A stretch of 64,000 nt of DNA from assembly GCF_047946665.1 (NCBI RefSeq), contig NZ_CP172312.1, forward strand, positions 2,232,001 through 2,296,000. The letters are read 5' to 3'. This document shows, piece by piece, positions 52,738 to 62,033 of this stretch (position 1 is the stretch's first letter; every line of letters starts with the position of its first letter). The position numbers and the translations under genes were made by a program. Under the pieces are notes generated by a model. It did not search any database. It had not been told where the DNA came from and worked only from the letters and a program-made list of their open reading frames with translations. Origin of the DNA: Allohahella sp002354735. Its GTDB lineage: Bacteria > Pseudomonadota > Gammaproteobacteria > Pseudomonadales > Oleiphilaceae.

Positions 52738-53919
52738 GTGGAAATTCAGTTGTCGGATCGTGTCAACAGCATCAAACCATCGCCTACTCTCGCCGTGACC
52801 AATCGCGCCGCCGAGCTCAAGGCAGCGGGTAATGATGTCATCGCACTTGGCGCCGGAGAACCGGACTTTGATACGCCAGAGCATATCAAGGAAGCGGCCA
52901 TCAAGGCGATCAGAGACGGGCGCACAAAATATACCGCTGTCGATGGCACGCCTGAGCTGAAGCACGCGATCATCGAAAAATTCCGGCGCGACAATAACCT
53001 GAAATACGAATCCAACCAGATACTCGTGTCATGTGGGGGCAAACAGAGTTTCTTCAACCTGTCGCTCGCGCTGCTCAACCCCGGTGACGAGGTCATTATC
53101 CCGGCACCCTACTGGGTATCCTACCCGGACATGGTACTGATCTCCGGCGGAAAGCCAGTCATCATCGAGACCACGGTCGAAGCGCGCTTCAAAATCACGC
53201 CCGAACAACTGGAACAGGCCATTACGCCGAAGACCCGGCTATTCGTTATCAACAGCCCCTCCAATCCCAGTGGTGTCGCCTATACCCGCAAGGAACTCAC
53301 GGCGCTGGCTGAAGTGCTCAAGAAGCACGAACAGGTACTGATTGCCACCGACGACATGTATGAACACCTGCTCTGGAACGACGAAGGCTTCTGCAACCTG
53401 CTGGATGTCGCGCCTGAACTCACTGACCGGACAGTCGTCCTGAACGGAGTATCCAAGGCTTACTCCATGACCGGGTGGCGAATCGGTTACGCCGGTGGGC
53501 CTCTCAAGCTGATCAACGCCATGAAGAAGGTGCAGTCACAGAGTACATCGAATCCAGCATCGATTTCACAGGCAGCGGCAGTGGCTGCACTGACTGGCGA
53601 TCAGGACTGCATCAAGCCAATGCTGAAGGCATTCAAGGAGCGGCATGATTATATCGTGGGCGCGCTCAATACGATTCCTGGCGTCAACTGCCCAGAATCT
53701 GATGGTACGTTCTACAGCTTTCCCGGCTTCCAGGGTGTGATGGAGCGGCTCGGCATGGCCAACGATGTCGAGCTCGCCGAACTTCTTCTGGTCAAGAACG
53801 GGGTTGCGCTCGTGCCAGGCTCAGCGTTTGGTACGCCCGGGCATCTGCGAATTTCCTTCGCGACCAGCATGAGCAATCTTGAAAAAGCCATGCAGCGTCT
53901 GCAAGAGCTGGGTAGGTAG
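52738..53919 (+). CDS. Pyridoxal-phosphate aspartate aminotransferase
   Basis: 393 residues from GTG 52738, which has AGGA eight bases upstream and gives the family N-terminus QLSDRVNSIKPSPTLAVTNRAAELKAAG; the longer frame to 52624 enters uvrB. It is a class I, subgroup Ib aminotransferase: SNPSNPSG-type NSPSNPSGVAYT, ATDDMYEHL (PLP-binding Asp), SKAYSMTGWRIGYAGG (Schiff-base Lys) and RISFATS (substrate Arg). Expected reaction is aspartate plus 2-oxoglutarate to oxaloacetate plus glutamate; prephenate activity, seen in some of this subgroup, is possible. Confidence 0.92.
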   Translation: MEIQLSDRVNSIKPSPTLAVTNRAAELKAAGNDVIALGAGEPDFDTPEHIKEAAIKAIRDGRTKYTAVDGTPELKHAIIEKFRRDNNLKYESNQILVSCGGKQSFFNLSLALLNPGDEVIIPAPYWVSYPDMVLISGGKPVIIETTVEARFKITPEQLEQAITPKTRLFVINSPSNPSGVAYTRKELTALAEVLKKHEQVLIATDDMYEHLLWNDEGFCNLLDVAPELTDRTVVLNGVSKAYSMTGWRIGYAGGPLKLINAMKKVQSQSTSNPASISQAAAVAALTGDQDCIKPMLKAFKERHDYIVGALNTIPGVNCPESDGTFYSFPGFQGVMERLGMANDVELAELLLVKNGVALVPGSAFGTPGHLRISFATSMSNLEKAMQRLQELGR

Positions 53920-53924
53920 TCGCC

Positions 53925-55874
53925 ATGCCATTACTGCATCTTGATCAGATTTCTCTCGCCTATGGCATGAAGCCCTTGCTCGACAATGTTTCGGTCGTTA
54001 TCGAGCGGGGTGAAAAGGTCGCGCTCGTGGGGCGCAACGGCGAGGGAAAATCGACCCTGCTACGCCTGCTGTCGAAACAGGCGGAGCCGGATAGCGGCGA
54101 GATCCGCGGTCTGGATGCCATAAATGTCGGCGTACTCGACCAGGACCTGCCTGAGCGTACAGACACGACAGTGTTCGAACTGGTTGCCGGTGGTCTGGCG
54201 GAAGCCGGTGAACTCATCACCCAGTTCCATGAGCTTTCGCACAGCGAGCTCGATGAAAAGGGACTGGAAGCGCTTTCTGTCGTGCAGTCACGAATGGAAG
54301 CCCTGAATGCCTGGCAGCTTGAAACCAAGGTCGAGGCGATCATCACACAGCTTGGGCTCAAGCCAGAGGTGACGCTGAAGTCACTTTCCGGCGGCTGGCG
54401 TCGACGTGCCCTACTGGGGCGCGCGCTGGTATCCGACCCTGATCTGCTGCTGCTCGACGAACCGACCAACCATCTGGACATTCCAGCCATCGAATGGCTT
54501 GAAGGCTTCATCCGTAACTTCCGTGGTGCGGTTATTGTCGTGACACACGACCGACGCTTTCTGGCGAATATCGTCAATCGGGTGCTGGAACTCGATAGAG
54601 GCAATATCTATTCGGTCAGTGCAAGTTATCCGGAGTATCTGAATCAGCGGGAAAAGCGTCTACAGGATGAAGCCACCGAGCAGGCGCTGTTCGACAAGCG
54701 CCTGGCTGAGGAAGAGGTGTGGATTCGTCAGGGCATCAAGGCCCGTCGCACCAGAAACGAAGGTCGTGTGCGTGCGCTGAAAGCCTTGCGTGTGGAAAGA
54801 TCGCAGCGCAGGGAGCAGCAGGGCAAGGCCAATATCGAGCTCGAAAATGCGGACAAGAGCGGCAAGCTGGTTATCGAAGCCGAAGGCGTGACCTACAGCT
54901 ATGACGGCAACAGTAGCGACACCCCCGTAGTAAATAAACTTACCTTGCAGATACAGCGTGGCGACCGCATCGGCATTGTCGGCAGTAATGGTTGTGGCAA
55001 ATCGACCCTTCTGAAACTTCTGCTCGGCGGCCTCGAGCCAGATTCAGGTAAGGTCAAGCACGGCACAAAGCTGCAGATCGCCTATTTCGATCAGCTGCGT
55101 AATCAGCTCGACCCAAAGAAAACCGTTATCGACAACGTCAGCGGTGGTCAGGATTTCATCGAAATCAATGGCAAGCGCAAGCATATTATCGGCTACCTCG
55201 GCGACTTCCTGTTCCCGCCTGCGCGGGCACGGACACCACTATCGGCACTCTCTGGTGGTGAGCGCAACCGGGTGCTGCTCGCCAAGCTGTTCACCCAGCC
55301 AGCAAACCTGCTGGTGATGGACGAACCAACCAACGACCTCGATGTCGAGACCTTGGAAATGCTTGAAGAGCTGCTGACCGAATACAAGGGCACGCTGCTA
55401 CTGGTCAGCCACGATCGGGAGTTTCTTGATCAGGTGGTCACGAGCACCCTCGCCTACGAGGGGCAGGGCCGCTTCAAGGAGTATGTCGGCGGCTACACCG
55501 ACTGGGTACGTCAGGGCCATGGCTTCACCACCGCAAATAGCGGCCTCGAGAGCCTGGCTGACGATACGGCGGCGGCCGATAGCAATCAGGCTGACACCAC
55601 CCCCTCGGTCGCCGCGAGTGTTGCAGCGCCTGCTGCGCCAAAGCCCGAGCCAAAGAAGAAGCTCAGCTATAAACTGGAGCGCGAACTTCAGCAACTGCCG
55701 ACTCAGATCGAGACGCTTGAATCGGCCATCACGACCATGCAGCTGGCGATGGCAGAGCCTGGCTTTTTTGCCCGTGAGCAGAGTGAAATCAACAAGGATA
55801 CGGACAAGCTGGCACGCCTGGAAGGCGAGCTCGCTTCGGCCATGGAACGCTGGCTCGAACTCGAGTCGATGTAG
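53925..55874 (+). CDS. uup: ABC-F ATPase Uup
   Basis: 649 residues with two ATPase domains: first Walker A GRNGEGKSTLL, signature LSGGWRRRALLGRAL, Walker B LLLLDEPTNHLD; second Walker A GSNGCGKSTLL, signature LSGGERNRVLLAKL, Walker B LLVMDEPTNDLD. There are no TM helices. The ABC-F linker lies between, and the C-terminal coiled coil (KKKLSYKLERELQQLPTQIETL, about 580-649) is typical of Uup. ABC-F proteins act on ribosomes; Uup also affects transposon excision and ribosome assembly. It starts 5 bp after the aminotransferase. Confidence 0.93.
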   Translation: MPLLHLDQISLAYGMKPLLDNVSVVIERGEKVALVGRNGEGKSTLLRLLSKQAEPDSGEIRGLDAINVGVLDQDLPERTDTTVFELVAGGLAEAGELITQFHELSHSELDEKGLEALSVVQSRMEALNAWQLETKVEAIITQLGLKPEVTLKSLSGGWRRRALLGRALVSDPDLLLLDEPTNHLDIPAIEWLEGFIRNFRGAVIVVTHDRRFLANIVNRVLELDRGNIYSVSASYPEYLNQREKRLQDEATEQALFDKRLAEEEVWIRQGIKARRTRNEGRVRALKALRVERSQRREQQGKANIELENADKSGKLVIEAEGVTYSYDGNSSDTPVVNKLTLQIQRGDRIGIVGSNGCGKSTLLKLLLGGLEPDSGKVKHGTKLQIAYFDQLRNQLDPKKTVIDNVSGGQDFIEINGKRKHIIGYLGDFLFPPARARTPLSALSGGERNRVLLAKLFTQPANLLVMDEPTNDLDVETLEMLEELLTEYKGTLLLVSHDREFLDQVVTSTLAYEGQGRFKEYVGGYTDWVRQGHGFTTANSGLESLADDTAAADSNQADTTPSVAASVAAPAAPKPEPKKKLSYKLERELQQLPTQIETLESAITTMQLAMAEPGFFAREQSEINKDTDKLARLEGELASAMERWLELESM

Positions 55875-55952
55875 CGTGTGGGCTGCGTCCGTGTGAGCCA
55901 GACATGCTCGATGACGTAGTGATTCATCATATAAGCTGAAAGGAGACACGAT

Positions 55953-56327
55953 ATGCACTACATGAGAACGGTACTCACAGGCAGTTTGCTAGCCATGGGG
56001 ATCGCCCTGACGGGTTGCGACCAGGAAGCCGCCGAAGATATGGACCGCGCTGGAGAAGACCTCTCGCGTGCCACCGAAGACATGGTCGAGAGTGGCAAGC
56101 GCGCGGCAGGCGAGGCCGCAGATGAAACCGGTGAATTCCTTGAGCGCGCAGGTGAAGGCCTTGGCGAAGCTGGTGCCCGAGCGAAAGAGCTTGGTCGCAC
56201 TGCCCTGGACAAGACCGGCGAAATGGCGTCTGAAGCCGGTGATGCCATGCGCGACATGGCCAACGACACAGAGTCCAGGATCGAGGACGCTGATGACAAT
56301 GTCGAAGAAGACACCGGTATACAGTAG
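55953..56327 (+). CDS. Small helical repeat lipoprotein
   Basis: 124 residues with AGGAG well placed before ATG 55953. Lipobox LTGC (Cys at about 22) follows a short leader, so a lipoprotein anchored in the periplasm is expected. The mature part is a hydrophilic amphipathic helix of roughly 11-residue repeats rich in Glu, Ala, Gly, Asp and Lys (MDRAGEDLSRATEDM; ETGEFLERAGEGLGEAG), similar in look to LEA/apolipoprotein-type helices. Function unknown; a stress-related role is only a guess. Confidence 0.75.
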   Translation: MHYMRTVLTGSLLAMGIALTGCDQEAAEDMDRAGEDLSRATEDMVESGKRAAGEAADETGEFLERAGEGLGEAGARAKELGRTALDKTGEMASEAGDAMRDMANDTESRIEDADDNVEEDTGIQ

Positions 56328-56332
56328 ACCAT

Positions 56333-57988
56333 TCAGCGCCTGTTCTGTCTGAGCAGGCGCCACTCCCCGAGCAAGCCTACAGCCAGGCTGCCGCATAGCA
56401 GCAACAGCACGAGCGTAAACGGCAATGCTGTCGTGATCGCCCCGGCCCGCAAGGCATCCAGCGCCAGTGTTCCTCCGCCGACAAGCAGCATCGATGCGAT
56501 GAGTCCCTCCAGCGTGGCCCAAAACACCCGCTGTGACGTCGATGAGTCAAACGAACCGCCGGACGCCAGCGAGTCCGCTACCAGGCTTGCAGAATCGGAT
56601 GAGCTCACGAAGAACACGACGACGGCGAGTATGCCCAGCACTACCGTCACGTCTGACCATGGTAGCGTCTTCAGCAGAGTAAACAGGGCCAGAGACGGTT
56701 GATTCCCCAGCGCAAGCAACTCACCACCGGCAGTTTGCAGCTGTAGCAGAGCGCTGCCTCCGAAAATAGTCAGCCACATGAATGTCAGGATACTCGGGAT
56801 GACCAGGATGGCGACGAGGCACTGGCGTATGGTTCGACCACGCGAAATTCGAGCGATGAACAGCCCGACGAAAGGCGCCCAGGAAATCCACCATGCCCAA
56901 TAGAACACCGTCCATTGATGATACCAGCCTTCATCACTGCGATTGAACCAGAGGCTCAGCGCACCGCTATTCTGAATGTAGGCCACAAGGCTATCGGCAC
57001 CCATGAGGAGAATTGCCAGCGAAGGGCCTACCGCGAACACGAAGCCTGCCAACACGACGACAATCAAAAGATTCAGCTGACTGACCCGTCTGATACCGCG
57101 TTTGATACCGAGGATCATCGACATAATCACCAGCACTGTTATGCCAACAATAATGCCCAACTGTACCGGTATGGTATCTGGCGTACCGAAGAGAAAATTC
57201 AAGCCAGCACTGATCTGTCGGGCGCCGAAGCCCAGAGAGGTCGCAAGACCGAAGACGGTGGCGATCACGGCCGTACTATCGATGATGTCGCCCGGCCATC
57301 CCCAGATCCGCTTGCCCAACAAGGGGTAGAAGGCCGACCGAAGCGTGAGCGGCAGTCCACGATTGAATGCGAAGAAACCCAAAGCCAGGGCCACAAGGCC
57401 GTACATGGCCCAGGGATGAAAGCCCCAATGATAGAGCGTAGAGCCCATGGCGAGCCTGGCGGCTTCAGGGGTGGCCGGGGCTATGCCAAGCGGTGTGCCA
57501 TCAAATCCGAGGTAGTGCGACATGGGCTCCGCTACGCTCCAGTACATGAGCCCAATACCCATGGCGCAGGCGAATAGCATCGCAAACCAGGACAGCACTG
57601 AGTATTCAGCACGAGCGCCTTCCCCACCGAGCCGGATCCTGCCGAGGGGTAGCACGATCAAAAGCAGGCAGAACACGATGACGACATCGGCCGTAAAACT
57701 GAAGAGCCAGTCAAAATGCTCGATGGTCCAGGTCATGGTATGGGAGAACAGCAGGTCTGCCTGCGCTGGCGCCACGATCGCCGCCATGACGAATATGAGA
57801 ATGATGACTGAACTGAGAAAGAATACCGGCGCGTGCAGCTCGAGCCCCATGATGGCGAGCTGCTCCTGGGCGTTAGGATAGTCGCCCACCAGTGGTGGTG
57901 TAGCTGCCTCCTCCAAGCCCGTGTCATCGTCGTGCTGAATGGCATCGCTGTCTACCAGATCTGCCTGAGTTCTACTCCCCTTGTCCAC
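56333..57988 (-). CDS. BCCT-family osmolyte transporter
   Basis: 551 residues with twelve TM helices. The family signature WTVFYWAWWISWAPFVGLFIARISRGRTIRQ (about 350-380) is nearly consensus, and the substrate-site helix with aromatic residues (GLMYWSVAEP) is intact, so sodium- or proton-driven uptake of betaine, choline or carnitine is expected. The N-terminus has an acidic leader (about 1-45) and the C-terminus is short, unlike the osmosensing tail of BetP. Convergent with the lipoprotein gene. Confidence 0.93.
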   Translation of the reverse strand: MDKGSRTQADLVDSDAIQHDDDTGLEEAATPPLVGDYPNAQEQLAIMGLELHAPVFFLSSVIILIFVMAAIVAPAQADLLFSHTMTWTIEHFDWLFSFTADVVIVFCLLLIVLPLGRIRLGGEGARAEYSVLSWFAMLFACAMGIGLMYWSVAEPMSHYLGFDGTPLGIAPATPEAARLAMGSTLYHWGFHPWAMYGLVALALGFFAFNRGLPLTLRSAFYPLLGKRIWGWPGDIIDSTAVIATVFGLATSLGFGARQISAGLNFLFGTPDTIPVQLGIIVGITVLVIMSMILGIKRGIRRVSQLNLLIVVVLAGFVFAVGPSLAILLMGADSLVAYIQNSGALSLWFNRSDEGWYHQWTVFYWAWWISWAPFVGLFIARISRGRTIRQCLVAILVIPSILTFMWLTIFGGSALLQLQTAGGELLALGNQPSLALFTLLKTLPWSDVTVVLGILAVVVFFVSSSDSASLVADSLASGGSFDSSTSQRVFWATLEGLIASMLLVGGGTLALDALRAGAITTALPFTLVLLLLCGSLAVGLLGEWRLLRQNRR

Positions 57989-58080
57989 GCTGGCCCATCA
58001 CTCCTTTGTCCTGTTAACGTTGCGCACCAAAAAACGATGACCTAGCATAACGGTGACATCGAGCTTACGCACGGTAGCAA

Positions 58081-58086
58081 TATAAT
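58081..58086 (+). promoter_or_regulatory. Possible -10 element of the MFS gene
   Basis: A perfect TATAAT at 58081-58086, about 80 bp upstream of the MFS ATG and in the gap to the divergent BCCT gene. No good -35 is found at 16-18 bp, so it may need an activator. Confidence 0.35.
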
Positions 58087-58166
58087 TCCCGCTTGCCTAA
58101 ACTTCCTTGCCTCATCTGCACGTAATGCAGTCATCCAGATTCGAAAAGTCAGGAAGACAAGCTGAT

Positions 58167-59522
58167 ATGAAGGTTCCGAAGTTACCAGGCATTATCTTTC
58201 CGCTCATCAGCCTAGCGATATATTCTCTCGGGCACGGGGTGCTCTCCACCCTCGTCACCGTCAGGCTTTCAGCTGAAGGCGTCTCCAGTACCTGGATAGG
58301 CTTCGTGAGCTCGGCCTACTTCGCAGGCCTCATTGTCGGCACCTTCGTCAATGCCCGTCTCATCGTCAGCGTGGGCCACATTCGTGCGTTCGCCGCCTAT
58401 GCCTCGATACTGGCCGCAATCACCCTGTTGCTCGGGCTTGTCGTAATACCGGAGTTCTGGGTATTTATGCGATTTCTCGGCGGGTTTGCCTCCGGCGGGC
58501 TGCTGGTCGTCATCGAGTCCTGGATACTGGTCACCACGCCTTCGGTCAAACGTGGGCAGGTGATGGCCGCCTACATGATCCTTTTCTACGGATCGATGGC
58601 CCTGGGTCAGATGGTTCTGAAGAACGTCGACCTCAACACACTGGTCCCATTCGCCATCTGCGCGATCTCAGCTTCGCTTTCGGTTGTGCCGCTCGCTCTG
58701 GCACGTGTGAATATGCCGATTCTGGAAATTGGCAAGAACCTGCCACTACGACGCCTGTTGCGTATCACGCCTGCGGGCATTACTTCGAGTTTTGCATCCG
58801 GGCTTCTATTGGGCGCGTTATACGGTCTTCTCCCGCTGTTCTTCGCCAGCTCAGGCTACGACCTGGGTAACACCGCAAACATGATGGCTATCGTGATCGT
58901 AGGCGGCATGGCGCTACAATACCCGATAGGTCGCCTCTCGGATCTGACCGACCGACGAATCGTACTGGCCGCGCTCTTCGGCATATCGATGGTGATTTCG
59001 ATATTCTTCGTATGGGCGGCGCCTACGGAAAACTTCTGGCTAACAGCTGGCTTCATCTTTCTTCTCGGCGGCACCATGTTTTCGATGTACCCCATCAGTC
59101 TCAGTCATGCCTGTGATGAGATCGAGCCGAACATGGTCATGAGCGTAAACCAGGGCCTACTCATTGCCTATAGCATAGGTGCAATGGCTGGCCCAGCGAT
59201 GGCGCCGCTTTTCATCGAGGTACGTGGACCGCTCGGGCTGTTTGCGTTTTTCAGCGTAGTTTGCGCAGCAACGGTGGTCTTCCTGCTGTATCGTAGAACC
59301 CGCCGCGAAGCGGTCCCACTGGGCGAGCACTTCAGCCATGCAATGACAATTCCAAATACGCCGATCATGGCGGAGATCGATCCTCGGGCGGAATTCCCCG
59401 AGGTGACGCCAGTCATGCCCGAATACGAACGCCGACATCCGGATTTTCACCCGGCCGATGATGAACAGCATCACCCGCACGATGACCTTGATCATCCGAC
59501 CCGGCGCCGCACCGACTTCTAA
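58167..59522 (+). CDS. MFS transporter (YcaD-like) with His/Asp-rich tail
   Basis: About 451 residues from ATG 58167 (TTG 58107 and ATG 58125 are upstream alternatives). Twelve TM helices with the first-half motif SSTWIGFVSSAYFAGLIVGTF and a repeat GRLSDLTDRRIVLAALFG between TM8 and TM9, matching the YcaD/UMF group. The last ~45 residues are cytoplasmic and rich in His, Asp and Pro (HPDFHPADDEQHHPHDDLDH), which could bind metal ions. Substrate unknown. It is followed 12 bp later by ppk2. Confidence 0.88.
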   Translation: MKVPKLPGIIFPLISLAIYSLGHGVLSTLVTVRLSAEGVSSTWIGFVSSAYFAGLIVGTFVNARLIVSVGHIRAFAAYASILAAITLLLGLVVIPEFWVFMRFLGGFASGGLLVVIESWILVTTPSVKRGQVMAAYMILFYGSMALGQMVLKNVDLNTLVPFAICAISASLSVVPLALARVNMPILEIGKNLPLRRLLRITPAGITSSFASGLLLGALYGLLPLFFASSGYDLGNTANMMAIVIVGGMALQYPIGRLSDLTDRRIVLAALFGISMVISIFFVWAAPTENFWLTAGFIFLLGGTMFSMYPISLSHACDEIEPNMVMSVNQGLLIAYSIGAMAGPAMAPLFIEVRGPLGLFAFFSVVCAATVVFLLYRRTRREAVPLGEHFSHAMTIPNTPIMAEIDPRAEFPEVTPVMPEYERRHPDFHPADDEQHHPHDDLDHPTRRRTDF

Positions 59523-59534
59523 GAGCGAAGCATC

Positions 59535-60452
59535 ATGGCTTTCACATTAATAGATTCGATCGACAACGGCTTTCGCCTACCTTTCGATGGTCGCGTGTCG
59601 ATGCGGGCGCTCAGCACATCGCCCGTCGATGAAGACAGTGCACTGTCGAAGGACGAACTGAAGGAACGTCTGCAAGAGAAGGTCGACGCGCTGAGTGAGC
59701 TGCAGCGGAAACTGTTTGCCGACAAGCGCTTTTCGGTGCTGCTGATCTTCCAGGCGCTGGATGCCGCCGGCAAGGACAGCACTATCCGCCACGTGATGAC
59801 GGGCGTGAATCCCGCTGGCGTGTCAGAGACGAGCTTCGGACGGCCAAGCACAGGGGAACTTGACCATGGTTTTTTGTGGCGGACAAACGCCGCCCTGCCC
59901 GCCAAAGGCAAAATAGGCATCTTCAACCGGAGTTATTACGAAGAGGTGCTGACTACGCGGGTCAACCCGGAACTCCTCGTTCCCCAGCGGGTACCGGGTG
60001 TTACACAGCTGCCGAATGGCCAGGTCGAAGTGGACCCGCAGTTCTGGGAAGATCGCTTCGAGGCCATTGCAGCTCATGAGCAGTACCTTGCCCGGCAAGG
60101 TGTACTGGTGCTGAAGTTCTTTCTCAATGTCAGCCGCGACGAACAGAAACAGCGACTGCTTGCCCGCATCGACAAGCCACGGAAAAACTGGAAGTTCGAA
60201 GTGGGCGATCTGGACACACGCGATCGATGGCCGGCCTATGCCGCAGCGTACGAGGACATCTTCAGCTGGACCGCGAAACCGTGGGCGCCGTGGTACGCCA
60301 TTCCTGCCGATAGCAAGCCATATATGCGCCTGAAGGTAGCAGAGACCATCGTAGCGGCCCTGGAACGGCTCGAGTTAGGCTGGCCGGAACTGAGTGAGGA
60401 AGGAAAAGCCGGCCTCAAGTCAGCAAGAGAGAGACTGGCGTCAGAAAACTAG
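59535..60452 (+). CDS. PPK2-family polyphosphate:nucleotide phosphotransferase
   Basis: 305 residues of the PPK2 kinase fold. Walker A ALDAAGKDSTIRHVMTGVNP (about 75-94), followed by GIFNRSYYEEVLTTRV as Walker B and lid-side residues and the conserved DRWPAYAAAYED. It resembles the single-domain TIGR03709-type proteins, which use polyphosphate to phosphorylate nucleotides. Whether it prefers AMP, ADP or GDP cannot be told. Likely co-transcribed with the MFS gene upstream. Confidence 0.9.
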   Translation: MAFTLIDSIDNGFRLPFDGRVSMRALSTSPVDEDSALSKDELKERLQEKVDALSELQRKLFADKRFSVLLIFQALDAAGKDSTIRHVMTGVNPAGVSETSFGRPSTGELDHGFLWRTNAALPAKGKIGIFNRSYYEEVLTTRVNPELLVPQRVPGVTQLPNGQVEVDPQFWEDRFEAIAAHEQYLARQGVLVLKFFLNVSRDEQKQRLLARIDKPRKNWKFEVGDLDTRDRWPAYAAAYEDIFSWTAKPWAPWYAIPADSKPYMRLKVAETIVAALERLELGWPELSEEGKAGLKSARERLASEN

Positions 60453-60466
60453 TGTGCCGGCACTAG
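60449..60466. terminator. Possible bidirectional hairpin between ppk2-like and mscS-like genes
   Basis: CTAGTG (60449-60454), six bases, CACTAG (60461-60466), spanning the stops of the two convergent genes; the centre GTGCCGGCAC is itself a palindrome. Stem is short and no U tract is seen, so terminator function is uncertain. Confidence 0.35.
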
Positions 60467-61851
60467 ATCTCCTTCTTCGCCTTGGCGTCCAGCAGGTTCT
60501 CGTCGTTGCTCGCCTGGTCAGCATTGAGCTGTTGCTTGATATCCGTTTCCGGCCTGAGTTCGGAGGCGGCCTTTGGCCTGGCACTTGCCGAGGCACTGCG
60601 ATCAGGTGATCCAGCCCGACGTGGCTCAGACTGGCTGACTGTGTCCTCTGTCTCACTGAGCGTAATACCCTTGGCACCCGACCATTTAAGATTGTAGGTA
60701 GGCTCAGGCATACCGATATCCGCTTCATCAAAACGAACCTTCACCAGTCTTATGGCTTCGCTCTTCACCTTGACGAAGCTGTACTGTGTCTGGTCTACCC
60801 AGGCATAGATGTGCAGTACAACGTTCGAATCGCCTAATGCTTCGATGAGCGCCTGCGGCTTGGGGTCTTGTAACACACCTTCCATACTCGAGAGTGTGTC
60901 GATAGCCAGGTCCTCGGCGTGATTGAGATCGATCTCGGTGGAGACGCCGACTACGAAATCAAAGCGACGCTGAGCGTGCCTCGAATAATTGATGATGACA
61001 GCCTTGAATACCAGCGAATTAGGAATTCTCACGTGGTTGCCGTCGAAGGTCAGCAGGATGGTCGCGCGGGTGGTCAGCCTGGAGACAAAGCCCTGGTACT
61101 CGTCAATCTTGACCAGATCATTGGCTGAAAAGGGTTGGCGCACACTGAGCATGAGCGACGAAATGAAGTTCTCCACGCTGTCCTTCAAGGCAAAGCCAAG
61201 CGCGAGACCAACCACGCCCGCTGCGCCAAGGAGCGTGCCCAGTATGGCCGTTGCTCCGAACAGCTCGAGCACGGCATACAATCCAAACACGAAGGTCAGA
61301 AATGCCGCGACCTGGGCGGCAATTCGTGCCACAAAAACGTTAGGCGTGATCCGATTAAACAGGCTGTCGAGGCCTGACACGAGACGCGCCAGCCACCAGA
61401 AAATGATCAATACCACCAGTCCCGCCAGCACCAGAGGCAGCCAGGTCACAAACGCATCGAAAAGATTTTCAGCTTTCTCAAGAGCTGGGTTGACCCGCTC
61501 ACCAATGGCGGACTCCTGCTGCAGCGTATTATTCACCGCGACTACCTGTGGCAGGCGCCCTGCGATTTCGGCAGCCTTTACTGAAACATCCTTGGCCAAC
61601 ACGTTGCCCGACAGTGTAACCACCCCGGCATCAACGCTCACTTCCACCTCGGCCAGGCTGGGGAACTGGCTGTAGATACGCTTCAGGCGTTTGGTGATAT
61701 TTGAGTCGTGCTGGGAGGGGTTGCTGTACAGGTCATCGTCGAGGGCGCCTTCGGCCACCTGGATCTCGGCCTGGACCGATGAAACGACTAGCGCAAGGAA
61801 GCACAAGCCCAGTATGAGCGCAAAGCGTGGCAGTGATTGAAGTCGGTCCAA
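60463..61851 (-). CDS. BON-domain MscS-family mechanosensitive channel
   Basis: About 462 residues from TTG 61851, preferred because GGGGAGGATAC stands just before it and it yields a normal signal peptide (MDRLQSLPRFALILGLCFLALVVSSVQA); an ATG at 61992 in frame adds about 47 unlikely residues. A BON domain (about 50-115, SLAEVEVSVDAGVVTLSGNVL) is followed by TM helices (about 135-235), the Gly/Ala-rich pore helix GTLLGAAGVVGLALGFALKDSVENFISS, and MscS beta and alpha/beta domains with FDGNHVRIPNSLVFK. The channel should open under hypo-osmotic stress. The C-terminal 80 residues are polar. Confidence 0.9.
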   Translation of the reverse strand: MDRLQSLPRFALILGLCFLALVVSSVQAEIQVAEGALDDDLYSNPSQHDSNITKRLKRIYSQFPSLAEVEVSVDAGVVTLSGNVLAKDVSVKAAEIAGRLPQVVAVNNTLQQESAIGERVNPALEKAENLFDAFVTWLPLVLAGLVVLIIFWWLARLVSGLDSLFNRITPNVFVARIAAQVAAFLTFVFGLYAVLELFGATAILGTLLGAAGVVGLALGFALKDSVENFISSLMLSVRQPFSANDLVKIDEYQGFVSRLTTRATILLTFDGNHVRIPNSLVFKAVIINYSRHAQRRFDFVVGVSTEIDLNHAEDLAIDTLSSMEGVLQDPKPQALIEALGDSNVVLHIYAWVDQTQYSFVKVKSEAIRLVKVRFDEADIGMPEPTYNLKWSGAKGITLSETEDTVSQSEPRRAGSPDRSASASARPKAASELRPETDIKQQLNADQASNDENLLDAKAKKEI

Positions 61852-62033
61852 GTATCCTCCCCGTCCGATCTGGTGAATGAACGGAAGAGAAAATTTTGGC
61901 AACCGTTCCCAGATCTTGAATACGTACCCGGTGCAGGCTTCGATCTGAAGCATTCGAGTCCGTGCCAACGGGCTCATTGCAATAGTTGGCAAGACGTTGA
62001 TAATGAAACTGACCCAATTCTAGCGATAAAGAC

